Origin: Acidilobus saccharovorans 345-15
GTDB lineage: Archaea; Thermoproteota; Thermoprotei_A; Sulfolobales; Acidilobaceae
Direction of reading: 5' to 3'
Assembly (NCBI RefSeq): GCF_000144915.1
Contig: NC_014374.1
Span: 1,178,001 to 1,242,000 of the forward strand
Length of the DNA: 64,000 nucleotides
The notes under the pieces were generated by a model. That model did not search any database. It saw only the letters and a list, made by a program, of their open reading frames with translations, and was not told the origin of the DNA. Numbering within the stretch: position 1 is the first letter of the stretch; each line of letters begins with the position of its first letter. Of the stretch, positions 17,937 through 27,357 are shown in pieces. Position numbers and translations under genes: made by a program.

Positions 17937-19025
17937 TTACGTTAGGTCGAACTCTCCATACAGTATCCTCATTTCATCAAGGCTTAGGGCCTCTCCTCTC
18001 TTGGCCTTCTCCTCTATCTCCTTGCGCCTCTCCTCAAGGGCTTTGAGCTCGATGCCGCGCTGCCTTGATACCTTAAGCTCCTTTAACTTCACCATCAGCT
18101 CCCTGTACTTGTTGTAGAGCGCGTCAAGCTCCCCGGACAGGATATCTATGTTCTTGCTCTTCTCATCGATGGTCTGCTTGAGCGAGTTTATCTGCTTGTT
18201 AAGCTCGTCAATCTTAGGCGTTAATGATGCTATCTGGGCCTTGAGGTTCCCCGCCTTCTGCCTGAGCTCATTTATCTTCGTATTGAAGTCATTAAGCTTC
18301 ATCTTGAGCGCCTTAACCTCAGCCTCTATCTCCATTATTGAGATCTCCTCCTGGCGCGCCTTCCTTATCCTCTCTGCAAGCTCCTCAAGTCTTTCAATTT
18401 CCTCTACAAGTCTCCTTTCCTCCTGCGGAGGCAGGACGGAGGTCTGCTGCCTCCACTCGAGTTCCTCTATCCTCTTCTGGACCCTCTTGAGGCTGAGCTT
18501 AGCTACGTTGCCCTCCTTATCAAGCAGCTGTCTGGCCTCCCTAAGCTGCTCTATCTTAGCCTTAAGGTCATTGAGTGTTGAACTCCTGTCCTGGTTAAGT
18601 TTGGCCAGCTGGTCAAGTACTTCCTTACGGTCGGACCTCAGCTTAAGCAGTTGGCTCACAAGCTCCTTCTTTTGCTCAATTAACTTGACCCTCTGGTCAC
18701 GCAGCCCCTTAACCTCATTAATGAGCTGCATTCTGTTGTTTTTGACCTCAATAATCTTATCCCTTATCGCATCTACAAGCTTGTAAAGGTCCTCCTCTTT
18801 CATGTTAGACGTGTCCGTAGTTACCAACTGCCTTATATCTTCAGGGAGGGCCTCTGGCGGCAGAGGCTCGGGAGCTCTCCTAGGCCTCCTGACTTCTTGT
18901 TGACTTCCTGTCTGCTGAGCCTGCGCAGCCTCAGGGGGAGTTTGAGGTTGAGTGTTCTTAGGCTCGTTGCTGTTTGTGTCAACGTTCTGGGCCTTCTCAG
19001 CAGCCAGGCGGTCACTTCCCTCCAA
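17937..19025 (-). CDS. Archaeal coiled-coil protein (COG1340-like)
   Basis: A 362-residue protein with a disordered Q/P/E-rich N-terminus (residues 1-65), then nearly continuous heptad coiled coil from about 75 to 340, with a break around VLPPQEERR near 200 that could allow antiparallel folding. It resembles the COG1340 family of uncharacterised archaeal coiled-coil proteins. No catalytic domain and no membrane segment. It lies 5 bp after the acyl-CoA synthetase gene, probably co-transcribed. The function is unknown. Confidence 0.72.
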   Translation of the reverse strand: MEGSDRLAAEKAQNVDTNSNEPKNTQPQTPPEAAQAQQTGSQQEVRRPRRAPEPLPPEALPEDIRQLVTTDTSNMKEEDLYKLVDAIRDKIIEVKNNRMQLINEVKGLRDQRVKLIEQKKELVSQLLKLRSDRKEVLDQLAKLNQDRSSTLNDLKAKIEQLREARQLLDKEGNVAKLSLKRVQKRIEELEWRQQTSVLPPQEERRLVEEIERLEELAERIRKARQEEISIMEIEAEVKALKMKLNDFNTKINELRQKAGNLKAQIASLTPKIDELNKQINSLKQTIDEKSKNIDILSGELDALYNKYRELMVKLKELKVSRQRGIELKALEERRKEIEEKAKRGEALSLDEMRILYGEFDLT

Positions 19026-19030
19026 GCTTT

Positions 19031-21169
19031 TTATCCACCTCCAACTATTATGCGTGCGTCAACAGCTGTCGCTTGTTCTATGCGTGCCAGAACGGGATTT
19101 ATATCTACCTCTTTTATAGGTAAGTGGTTGTAAAGTAGGATACTTAACCTAGAGATTATCTCTGCCACGCTTTCTAGGTTGGCCCGCTGCATGCCTCTGT
19201 AGCCCTTGAGCAGCGTGTACGCCCTAGTGGTTGAGATCATCTGTAAGGCTTGCTTCAGGCCAACAGGAGCCAGCCTCATGGCAATGTCAGAGACGAGCTC
19301 CACCAGGAGGCCTCCTAAGCCGAAGGTAACTATGGGACCAAACTGGGGGTCGCGCGCACCTCCTACCATAACCTCATATCCATCCCTGACCATTTTCTGA
19401 AGTAGAACTCCCCTGACATCGGCGTGAGGCGCGCGAAGCCTAACGTTGGAAAGTATTGACATGTAGGCAGAGGTCGCCTCATCAACGCTATTTATGTTAA
19501 GCACAACGCCCCCCACGTCGCTCTTGTGGATGATGTCAGGGCTTATGACTTTCATTACAAGGGGAAAGCCAAGCCCCTGCGCGCACGACTTTACATCATC
19601 CTCATCAACGGCAGTGCAATAATCGGCAACAGGGATCCCATAGGCCCTCAGGACCTCCAGCGACTCATCTTCAAGCAGCTTGTTACGGCCCTCCTTGATG
19701 GCGCGGGCTATTATATTATTTACCAGCTCGGCAGCGCTGCTATTAACGGTCGGCATAGTGTCATTACTATTACTTTCAGCCTCGACGCAGAGCCTGCACT
19801 TCCATAGGTCGGACAGGGCCCTGGCAGCGCGGTCAGGGAACTCGAACGTTGGTATCCCCGCGGCCTCGAGCATCTCCGCCAGCTTCTCGCCATAGCTGGC
19901 GCCTATTGTAACTACAGCTAGGGGCAGGTCAGGGTGACGCTTCCTGACGTTTATTATGGTGTCAAAGGTCTTGTTAAGGTCCATGGTTGGCGGCTGTACG
20001 AGAGCCACAAGCAGAAGGGCGTCAGCGTCGTTATTGGAGAGGAGCGTTTCTGCTACAAGTTCTACCTGCTCAGGCCTCGCGTCGCCCGTCAGGTCAAATG
20101 GGTTGCGCAGCGACACCCGCTGAGGGAAGAGGCCCTTGAGCGCATCCAACGTGGCCTGCGATGGCTGAGGTACTTGCAGTCCCCTGGATACCAGGTTATC
20201 GGTGGCTATAACGCCGTGGCCCCCCGAGTTGGTTATAACTGCCACCCTGGGGCTCCTTGGCAGGGCGCCTGAGCTGAGGACCTTCGCAGCGTCGAACATC
20301 TCCTGGAGGTCCTCAACGACTATTGCGTTAGCCTCGCTCATAGCCTCCTTGAAAACGTCGTAGGAGCCCGCTATTGATGCCGTGTGGCTAAGCGTGGCCC
20401 TGGAGCCTTCGGCAGTCCTGCCCCCCTTGAGCACGAGCACTGGCTTCCTGCTGCCGTAGGTTACCTTCCTAATAGCGTCAACCAGCTCCCTGCCTTTTGT
20501 GACCCCTTCCAGATACATTAGTATGACCTTCACGTCAGACGCGCCGGCAAGGTAGTTTAGGCTGTCAATCTCGTCAATATCTACCTTGTTGCCAAAGTTT
20601 ATGGCTTTAGATATACCTACGTTGTTAGCGGCTGCCCAGTCCATGAGAGTTGCCAGCAGAGCCCCGCTCTGACTTATTATTGCTATGGGTCCAGGCCTGG
20701 GTCTCCTCATTCTCTCCTCTGGCAGGAAGAAGGTGTCAACGCCGTTTGCAGAGTTATAGACCCCTATGCAGTTGGGCCCAAGGATTCTCATGGAGTACCT
20801 CTTGGCTATCGAGACTACCTCCTCCTGAAGCCTTATGCCCTCCTCGGTGCCCGTCTCGGCGAAGCCCCCGCTAAATATTATGGCCCCCCTGACGCCCTTC
20901 TTGCCAGCGTCCTCTAGCACTGAAGGCGTCAGTGCAGCGTTAACTGCAACTACAACCAGGTCCACATCTTTATCTATCTCGTTAAGGGAGCGATAGCTCC
21001 TCAGGCCTTCAATATAATCATATTTAGGGTTTACTACGAATAGCTCGCCCTTATATTTGGACTTCAGGTTAGAAAGTATTACTCGGCCCATGTTGTCAGC
21101 TCTCGGCGAGGCGCCTACTATAGCTATGCTCTTTGGCTCGAAGAATACTTTGGCGTCAGCTGTATACAT
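19031..21169 (-). CDS. ADP-forming acyl-CoA (acetyl-CoA) synthetase, fused alpha-beta
   Basis: Converts acyl-CoA, ADP and phosphate to the free acid, CoA and ATP, conserving energy in peptide or sugar fermentation. 712 residues: alpha part (1-460) with CoA-binding SIAIVGASPRADNMGRV, ligase-CoA domain and the phospho-histidine motif TLSHTASIAG; beta part (about 490-712) is ATP-grasp with GFPLVMKVISPDIIHKSDVG carrying the second conserved His. ATG start follows TATA-like GTTTAATAA (21202-21210, minus sense). Related propionyl- or aryl-acyl substrates are possible. Confidence 0.9.
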   Translation of the reverse strand: MYTADAKVFFEPKSIAIVGASPRADNMGRVILSNLKSKYKGELFVVNPKYDYIEGLRSYRSLNEIDKDVDLVVVAVNAALTPSVLEDAGKKGVRGAIIFSGGFAETGTEEGIRLQEEVVSIAKRYSMRILGPNCIGVYNSANGVDTFFLPEERMRRPRPGPIAIISQSGALLATLMDWAAANNVGISKAINFGNKVDIDEIDSLNYLAGASDVKVILMYLEGVTKGRELVDAIRKVTYGSRKPVLVLKGGRTAEGSRATLSHTASIAGSYDVFKEAMSEANAIVVEDLQEMFDAAKVLSSGALPRSPRVAVITNSGGHGVIATDNLVSRGLQVPQPSQATLDALKGLFPQRVSLRNPFDLTGDARPEQVELVAETLLSNNDADALLLVALVQPPTMDLNKTFDTIINVRKRHPDLPLAVVTIGASYGEKLAEMLEAAGIPTFEFPDRAARALSDLWKCRLCVEAESNSNDTMPTVNSSAAELVNNIIARAIKEGRNKLLEDESLEVLRAYGIPVADYCTAVDEDDVKSCAQGLGFPLVMKVISPDIIHKSDVGGVVLNINSVDEATSAYMSILSNVRLRAPHADVRGVLLQKMVRDGYEVMVGGARDPQFGPIVTFGLGGLLVELVSDIAMRLAPVGLKQALQMISTTRAYTLLKGYRGMQRANLESVAEIISRLSILLYNHLPIKEVDINPVLARIEQATAVDARIIVGGG

Positions 21170-21378
21170 TTTACACCATCACTTGCTACCCTGCATATCG
21201 AGTTTAATAAGGCTTAAGATTTGAAGGTCAAGGAAGCCGAGGCCCTACACGTTTAAATAAGAGTCGTGGTGCTAATCACGGGATTCTTTAAAGCAACTTA
21301 TGAGGGGTCGATTGTCTCTCAGGCCCTCGTTAGGAATACATATTAGTCCTGTGGAGTCGATATATCAGGGGCTTATTA

Positions 21379-23589
21379 ATGGTCTCGCAGAGCGTAACGC
21401 TAACTGTGGAGGAAGCCTACAGGAGCGACAGGCCAGGAAGAAAGATCGTGAGGATAAGCGACTCGGCCATGGAGAGGCTCGGCATAGAGACAGGAGACTT
21501 CGTGCTGATAAGGAGCTCTAAGGCAGAGGAGGTCGGCGTGGCGTGGCCGCTCAGGGACGACAGTAACCCTGACATAATAAGGATAGACGGCCACATGAGG
21601 CAAGTCCTTGGGGTTAGCGTGGGTGACAAGGTAGAGGTCATGAGGGCTGACAACGTTAAGCCGGCGCACAGGGTGGAGCTTGCCCCAGTGGGCCAGGCCA
21701 CGGTTCAGACGTTCTTCGGGGCCGTTCCAATAAACATGGTCGTGTCGCCCGAGGATCTGAGGGATGAGCTCATACGTAAGCCCCTCATCAGGGGTGACCT
21801 GGTGCCGCTCTCTGACGAGATACAGTTGGCTGTGGTAAACACTAACCCCTCAGACCCAGTTTACGTAACTGACGATACGGAGATAATCATAAGGAACGAG
21901 CCGGTCAAGCCTTCAGAGTACCCATTGTTGAGCAGGGGCACTAGGGTCACATGGGAGGACATAGGCGACCTTGAGGAGGCGAAGCAGCGCATCAGGGAGA
22001 TAGTGGAGCTCCCCATGAAGCATCCTGAGATATTCCAGAGGCTCGGAATAGAGCCTCCCAAGGGAATACTCCTTTACGGTCCGCCTGGCACCGGCAAGAC
22101 GTTACTTGCTAAGGCGCTAGCTAATGAGATAGGCGCTTACTTCATAGCAATAAATGGACCCGAGATCATGAGCAAGTTCTACGGCGAGAGCGAGGAGAGG
22201 CTGAGGGAGGTATTCAAGGAGGCGCAGGAGAACGCGCCATCAATAATCTTCATTGACGAGATAGATTCCATAGCGCCCAAGAGGGAGGAGGTGACAGGCG
22301 AGGTTGAGAAGCGGGTAGTGGCCCAGCTCCTCACGCTGATGGACGGCATACAGGAGAGAGGAAAGGTGATAGTAATAGGGGCCACCAACAGGCCCGAGGA
22401 CCTGGACCCTGCCCTCAGGAGGCCTGGGAGGTTTGACAGGGAGATAGAGATCAGGCCGCCAGATAAGCAGGGAAGGCTTGAGATACTTCAAGTTCATACG
22501 AGAAACATGCCGCTTGACAGCGATGTAAATCTTGCAGAGATAGCAGACCTCACCAAGGGCTATACCGGCGCCGACTTAGCTGCGTTGGCCAAGGAGGCCG
22601 CTATGGCTGCAGTGAGGGAGTTCATGAGCTCAGGCAAGGTAGACCTGTCAAAGCCTGGGGAGATAAAGAAGGAGATCCTTGAGACACTCAAGGTGAGCAG
22701 GAGGCACTTCCTTGAGGCTATGAAGGTGGTCAGGCCAACGCTCATACGTGAGGTCTTCGTGGAGGTGCCAGAGGTTCACTGGGACGACATAGGTGGCCTC
22801 GACAACGTGAAACAGGAGCTGAGGGAGGTCGTCGAGTGGCCTCTTAAGCACCCAGACGTGTTCCAGAAGATGGGCATTGAGCCTCCCAAGGGGGTCTTGC
22901 TCTTCGGCCCGCCGGGCACCGGGAAGACGATGCTTGCCAAGGCGGTGGCCACCGAGAGCGGGGCCAACTTCATAGCCATAAGGGGGCCCGAGGTGCTGAG
23001 CAAGTGGGTCGGCGAGAGCGAGAAGGCCATAAGGGAGACCTTCAGGAGGGCGAGGGAGGTGGCGCCTGTCGTGGTTTTCTTTGACGAGATAGATTCCATA
23101 GCGCCTGCGAGGGGCTACAGCTTCGACAGCGGGGTCACGGACAGGATAGTGAACCAGCTCTTAACAGAGATGGACGGCATAGTTCCGCTCTCTAACGTGG
23201 TCATACTGGCAGCAACAAACAGGCCCGACATACTGGACCCCGCGCTCCTCAGGCCAGGGAGGTTTGACCGCGTGATCTACGTGCCGCCGCCTGACAGGGA
23301 GTCCCGCAAGCAGATATTCAAGGTGCACCTCAGAAAGGTGCCGCTTGCCAACGACGTCGACATAGACAGGCTCGCCGACCTGACAGAGGGCTACACTGGA
23401 GCAGACATAGCGGCCGTCGTAAGGGAGGCAGTCTTTGCAAAGCTGAGGGAGAAGCTGGAGCCAGGCCCTGTTGAGTGGAAGCACTTCGAGCAGGCGCTCA
23501 AGAGGGTCAAGCCGAGCCTCAGCCGTGAGGACGTCATGAGGTATGAGCAGATGGGCGACAGGCTCAAGAAGATGATAATGTCCGTCTGA
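21379..23589 (+). CDS. cdc48: Cdc48/VAT AAA+ ATPase
   Basis: Hexameric unfoldase that feeds substrates to the proteasome. 736 residues: N-terminal double-psi barrel/CDC48-2 domain (1-190) and two AAA modules, each with Walker A GPPGTGKT (about 233-240 and 510-517), Walker B ([16 protein letters not shown]) and arginine fingers ([20 protein letters not shown]). The C-terminus lacks the HbYX tail that would dock to the proteasome (it ends KKMIMSV). It starts with ATG just after TTATTA. Confidence 0.97.
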   Translation: MVSQSVTLTVEEAYRSDRPGRKIVRISDSAMERLGIETGDFVLIRSSKAEEVGVAWPLRDDSNPDIIRIDGHMRQVLGVSVGDKVEVMRADNVKPAHRVELAPVGQATVQTFFGAVPINMVVSPEDLRDELIRKPLIRGDLVPLSDEIQLAVVNTNPSDPVYVTDDTEIIIRNEPVKPSEYPLLSRGTRVTWEDIGDLEEAKQRIREIVELPMKHPEIFQRLGIEPPKGILLYGPPGTGKTLLAKALANEIGAYFIAINGPEIMSKFYGESEERLREVFKEAQENAPSIIFIDEIDSIAPKREEVTGEVEKRVVAQLLTLMDGIQERGKVIVIGATNRPEDLDPALRRPGRFDREIEIRPPDKQGRLEILQVHTRNMPLDSDVNLAEIADLTKGYTGADLAALAKEAAMAAVREFMSSGKVDLSKPGEIKKEILETLKVSRRHFLEAMKVVRPTLIREVFVEVPEVHWDDIGGLDNVKQELREVVEWPLKHPDVFQKMGIEPPKGVLLFGPPGTGKTMLAKAVATESGANFIAIRGPEVLSKWVGESEKAIRETFRRAREVAPVVVFFDEIDSIAPARGYSFDSGVTDRIVNQLLTEMDGIVPLSNVVILAATNRPDILDPALLRPGRFDRVIYVPPPDRESRKQIFKVHLRKVPLANDVDIDRLADLTEGYTGADIAAVVREAVFAKLREKLEPGPVEWKHFEQALKRVKPSLSREDVMRYEQMGDRLKKMIMSV

Positions 23590-23599
23590 GGCGATTTAC

Positions 23600-24139
23600 T
23601 TGGATCATGTAGAGGTGGAGGTCAAGCTGAGGGTGCCCTGCAGCCAGCTTGAACTAATAGCCAACAGGGCCATACAGGCGGGCGGCAAGGTGGAGGGACC
23701 CTTAGAGGAAATCGACGTCTATTATCAACATCCCTGTAGGGACCTTAAAGTCTCCGATGAGGCTTTGAGGGTCAGGTACGTTAACGGAAGCCCTCGCTCC
23801 ATAACCTATAAGGGACCTAGGGAGGCAGGCCAGTTCAAGGCAAGGAGGGAGGTTATAGTAGACGTGGGCTCTGACCCCGATGTGCTTCTGAGGCAGCTGG
23901 GCTTTGAACCAGCCATAAGGGTATCTAAGGCCAGGACTTACATAAGGCTAGGTAACGTAGAGCTCACGCTCGACAATGTAGAGGGGCTTGGGTGCTTTGT
24001 TGAGGTGGAGTCGCTAAGAGGTAAAGATGAGGACGTGAGCGCGGCCATCAAGGCACTTGATATACGCGGCGAGGTTGTAAATCGTACATATGCGGAGCTT
24101 GTGGCGGAGCTTTCCTCAGGATCTGTTAGAAGTACTTAG
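23600..24139 (+). CDS. CYTH-domain protein (CyaB/thiamine-triphosphatase-like)
   Basis: A 179-residue CYTH tunnel-fold protein that binds a triphosphate and divalent metals. The defining ExExK is EVEVK at residues 4-8; later charged strands (RVRYVNGSPRSITYKGPR; LTLDNVEGLGCFVEVE) are as expected. Class IV adenylate cyclase, thiamine triphosphatase or inorganic triphosphatase activities all occur in this family. TTG start 10 bp after cdc48; its 3' end overlaps convergent S19e by 14 bp. Confidence 0.85.
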   Translation: MDHVEVEVKLRVPCSQLELIANRAIQAGGKVEGPLEEIDVYYQHPCRDLKVSDEALRVRYVNGSPRSITYKGPREAGQFKARREVIVDVGSDPDVLLRQLGFEPAIRVSKARTYIRLGNVELTLDNVEGLGCFVEVESLRGKDEDVSAAIKALDIRGEVVNRTYAELVAELSSGSVRST

Positions 24140-24596
24140 CTAGCTCAGGCCTTTCCTTTACTATCTCGTTGGCTATTTCCTTGGCGACCTCATCAAGGAG
24201 CGAGCGTCCCTTGGGGCTTAAGACCCTCCCGCGCCCTGTGCTTTTGACCAGGCCTGCCTGCTCCAGCTGCTGCAGTATCCTCCTTATGTTACTTCCCCCT
24301 CCTTCAGCGAAGTGCGCGGGCCTAACGCCGTTGCGCTTCCTGCCACCATATATGACCCTGAAGGCGCCAACTCCTATTGGCTCCTCGGAGAGGTAGAGCT
24401 TCCTCAGTATTGAGGCGGCCCTCGTGTACCACCAGTTTGGATCGTCAGGGGGCCTCTCCCTTGAGACGCCGGTCTTAGCGTAGAGCGTCCACTCTGGCGG
24501 CTTCACCTGCTCAATGTTCTTTAGCCTGGCCGCAAGTCTCTCGATGAACTTGTCAGCCGGCACGTCAGCCACGGTTACCATATCTACTCCCACCAA
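24126..24596 (-). CDS. rps19e: 30S ribosomal protein S19e
   Basis: Archaeal/eukaryal small-subunit ribosomal protein needed for 30S head maturation. 156 residues with PPEWTLYAKTGVSRERPP, WWYTRAASILRKLY and the winged-helix end RRILQQLEQAGLV. Normal length for archaea. Stand-alone gene, convergent with the CYTH gene. Confidence 0.96.
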   Translation of the reverse strand: MVGVDMVTVADVPADKFIERLAARLKNIEQVKPPEWTLYAKTGVSRERPPDDPNWWYTRAASILRKLYLSEEPIGVGAFRVIYGGRKRNGVRPAHFAEGGGSNIRRILQQLEQAGLVKSTGRGRVLSPKGRSLLDEVAKEIANEIVKERPELAKYF

Positions 24597-24626
24597 GCCC
24601 TTATTCGCCTAGGGGATTAAAGCGTT

Positions 24627-25238
24627 TTGGGCGAGCAAGGGTTGATAAAGGGCGCATACTATGAGTTCATAGCGTTTCCATGCGCGGTTGACGCAAGGTA
24701 CTCGATGCCTTTAGGCGTCCTGTGGGGCGATGACAGGACGTTCTCCGTGTACCGCAGCGCCGGCCTCCTTAGGTTCCTTGCAGACAGGGGGACCTTAATG
24801 CTGCTTTCGCCGTCTGACCCCTTGCTCTTCGTAAAAAGCGTCAGCCACTCCTTGGAACACGAGGTTGAGTGGGAACCTGACGGCTGCCCCAGGCTTTCAG
24901 GCCTGGGCGGCATCTACAGGTGCGAGTACCGGAGGCTGAAGGAGTATCCTGAAGAGGTGACCTTCAGTTGCAGCTTAACAGAGGTGGAGAGCCCTCACGT
25001 GCCCTATACTAGAGCTTATGGATGCCTTGTTGAGTTATTAGTCCTGCTAACTAAAGCTAGGGCTGGAGTTGTCGAGAGCTGGTACGTTGACTATGCCAGG
25101 GGGCTCAGGTGGTGCGTTGAGAGGTCGACCAGAGGATTACGGAGCTACGTGGACGCCGCTGACGCAATACTGCGCGAGCTTGAGGGAATTGTTGGCAAGA
25201 GCAGAGGTAGGGGTCAGGGCCTACAGGGAGATAGCTGA
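24627..25238 (+). CDS. DUF447-family protein, putative flavin-binding
   Basis: 203-residue archaeal protein resembling DUF447 (split-barrel, FMN-binding flavoprotein fold in known structures). Visible are the N-terminal YYEFIAFPCAVDARYSMPLG, the VYRSAGLLRFL segment and DPLLFVKS, followed by a helical C-terminus. DUF447 genes are often beside mptE, as here: the next gene starts within this one. A role in pterin or flavin metabolism is inferred only from that pairing. Confidence 0.75.
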   Translation: MGEQGLIKGAYYEFIAFPCAVDARYSMPLGVLWGDDRTFSVYRSAGLLRFLADRGTLMLLSPSDPLLFVKSVSHSLEHEVEWEPDGCPRLSGLGGIYRCEYRRLKEYPEEVTFSCSLTEVESPHVPYTRAYGCLVELLVLLTKARAGVVESWYVDYARGLRWCVERSTRGLRSYVDAADAILRELEGIVGKSRGRGQGLQGDS

Positions 25239-25902
25239 GAGGATGTTAGGATATCCTGAGGTTAACGAGCTCAACAGTGCAATGCATTTTGATGGCTTTA
25301 TTTCATGCGACGAGCTGTGCGCCAAGCTCCTTGAGATCATGAGAAGGGTCTCCGGAAAGGAGGTCTGCGTGGTGGGGCCCCTGGCCTCACCAGATGAAAT
25401 TAGGGGCTGCGACACAATAATGGCGCCCGAGGGCGGCATTATTTCACTGCTCGAGGCGGGCCTCAGGCCCCTTGCGGTCACCACAGACGGAGACTCATCC
25501 CCTCAGGTGCTTTATCAGGCAGTGGAGGTCTCAGACTACGTGTTGTTGCACATACATGGAGACAACCTGAACAGGGCCTCGTCGCTGGCTAAGGAGATTC
25601 CCAGGAGCAAGCTGCTCCTAACGTCGCAGGTCTACACGCCCTACTGCGTGTACCCTTCAGGCGCGTTCACAGATGGTGATAGGGCAATAGCTATATCCAT
25701 GGAGATGGGGGCTAGCGAAGTCAAGGTATTTGGATTTAACTTCGATTTCGTCTCATGTGTTCACAAGGACTACTGCGCTGATACAAAGCTTCAGAAGCTC
25801 AGAGCTGGCAGGGAGGTGCTCCTTAATATAGCGTCAGAGCTTGGGTATGGCGTGAGCATAAAAAATAACTTAATGGTTTTTAGTAGGGTAAACAAAGCCT
25901 AG
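25180..25902 (+). CDS. mptE: 6-hydroxymethyl-7,8-dihydropterin pyrophosphokinase, MptE-type (DUF115)
   Basis: Activates 6-hydroxymethyl-dihydropterin with ATP for synthesis of methanopterin-like or folate-like C1 carriers. Family motifs seen are ICVVGP-like VCVVGPLASPD, PEGGI, AVTTDGD, HIHGDN, SGAFTDGDRA and the closing LQKLRAGREVL. The frame is open back to 25069, but that would overlap DUF447 by 170 bp; I prefer TTG at 25180 (25189, 25192 or ATG 25243 also possible). Coupled to DUF447. Confidence 0.85.
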   Translation: MRELLARAEVGVRAYREIAERMLGYPEVNELNSAMHFDGFISCDELCAKLLEIMRRVSGKEVCVVGPLASPDEIRGCDTIMAPEGGIISLLEAGLRPLAVTTDGDSSPQVLYQAVEVSDYVLLHIHGDNLNRASSLAKEIPRSKLLLTSQVYTPYCVYPSGAFTDGDRAIAISMEMGASEVKVFGFNFDFVSCVHKDYCADTKLQKLRAGREVLLNIASELGYGVSIKNNLMVFSRVNKA

Positions 25903-26032
25903 CCTCAACACTTGAACCTTATAAACTTAAAGTCTAGGCTTCTTGCAGGAGAAGGAAAAGTGCGGGCGCGGAAAGGGGAATATAGAGCGCAGATGGAAAA
26001 AGCCTACCAGACTTAGAACGTGGGGAGAGATC

Positions 26033-27307
26033 ATGTCGGTAAAGAGAACCATGGAAGGCTTTAAGATGCTAGTGAGTGTCGACGAGGCGCTCAGGAGCAT
26101 CCTAGATAATATAAACTTAACACCAGATGTAATAGAGGTAAACATACAGGACGCCTTAGGCCTGCCGGTGGCTGAGGACGTGGTAGCACCGTTGGACGTG
26201 CCGCCCTTTGATAGAAGCGCCGTCGACGGCTATGCTGTGAGGTCATCCGACACCCTCGGGGCTACCCTCCTTAACCCTGTGAGGCTCAGGATTGTGGGCG
26301 AAGTTCAGGCTGGTGATGACCCATCAAGGCTCCCACGGGTTGGCGAGGGCGAGGCCGCAACAATATACACCGGGGCGCCGCTGCCCCCAGGAGCTGATGC
26401 TGTAGTAATGGCCGAGGATGCGTCCAGGGTCGGGGAGTATGTCGAGGTTAAAAGGCAGGTGACTCCATATATGAACGTCTCGAGAAAAGGCGAAGACTTC
26501 ACTAAGGGTAAGATAGTGATTAGAAGGGGCTATAAGGTTCAGCCATGGCATGTAGGCGCCCTGGCCTCGCTGGGCATAAGGAAAATCAAGGTATTCAGAA
26601 GGTTAAAGGTTGCCGTTCTCTCCACTGGCAGCGAGGTAGTGGAGCTGGACGACCCGCGCGCCGGCACCCCGGGAACAATAATAAACAGCACGAAGCCCAT
26701 GCTGATTTCATTGCTTAGGCAGGACGGCTTTGAGCCCATAGATATGGGTACGGTGCCTGACGACGCTGACATGATAAGGTCAAAGATATCCGAGGGGCTG
26801 AGGGTCGCCGACGCCATTATAACTACGGGGGGCACCAGCCTGGGGGCCTACGATCTAGTCCCCGACGTTGTTGCTCGCATGGGCAAGGTGCTTTTTAACG
26901 GCGTCAGGATGAGGCCTGGGAAGCCCACGGGCGCCGGCATAATCAACGGCAAGCCTGTTTTCATGCTCTCAGGGTTCCCAGTGGCGTCTCTTACAGGCTA
27001 CATAACGTTTGTAAGGCCGACTCTGAGGCATATGACAGGCACCCCCGAGGACCCGGTGCCCATAGTAAAGGGCAAGATAACTAGAAGGGTGGCTAACGTG
27101 GCGGGCATAAGGACCTACTTGAGGGTGAGAGTGTACCCCAACGAAAGAGGGGAACTCATGGTTGAGCCCCTAGCGATAACAGCGTCAGGGGTGCTCTCCA
27201 CGCTAACGGACGCTAACGCAATACTAGTACTTAATGAGAACGTGGAAGGCTACGATGCTGGGGATGAGGTCGAGGTCATGCTAATTTCCCCACTTGAAGC
27301 TTACTAA
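26033..27307 (+). CDS. moeA: Molybdopterin molybdotransferase MoeA (second copy)
   Basis: Full MoeA without the C-terminal PBP-like domain: PPFDRSAVDGYAVRSSD, PGADAVVMAEDA, ITTGGTSLGAYD (Mo/W-pterin site), RMRPGKPTGAG and LSGFPVAS. 424 residues from ATG 26033, chosen because GGGGAGA lies 5 bp before it; the frame is open back to TTG 25943 but TATA-like TTATAAAC at 25919-25926 would place the RNA start near 25947. Having two MoeA proteins suits separate Mo and W insertion, by analogy with other archaea. Confidence 0.93.
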   Translation: MSVKRTMEGFKMLVSVDEALRSILDNINLTPDVIEVNIQDALGLPVAEDVVAPLDVPPFDRSAVDGYAVRSSDTLGATLLNPVRLRIVGEVQAGDDPSRLPRVGEGEAATIYTGAPLPPGADAVVMAEDASRVGEYVEVKRQVTPYMNVSRKGEDFTKGKIVIRRGYKVQPWHVGALASLGIRKIKVFRRLKVAVLSTGSEVVELDDPRAGTPGTIINSTKPMLISLLRQDGFEPIDMGTVPDDADMIRSKISEGLRVADAIITTGGTSLGAYDLVPDVVARMGKVLFNGVRMRPGKPTGAGIINGKPVFMLSGFPVASLTGYITFVRPTLRHMTGTPEDPVPIVKGKITRRVANVAGIRTYLRVRVYPNERGELMVEPLAITASGVLSTLTDANAILVLNENVEGYDAGDEVEVMLISPLEAY

Positions 27308-27357
27308 CTGCTAAACTTATTTGTTCTTCAGGTAAACCTCTGAGAGGGCCCTCTGTA

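Noticed and set aside
25069-25179. Extended N-terminus of mptE inside the DUF447 gene
   Set aside because: Would overlap DUF447 by 170 bp with a sequence unlike MptE; internal TTG starts fit better.
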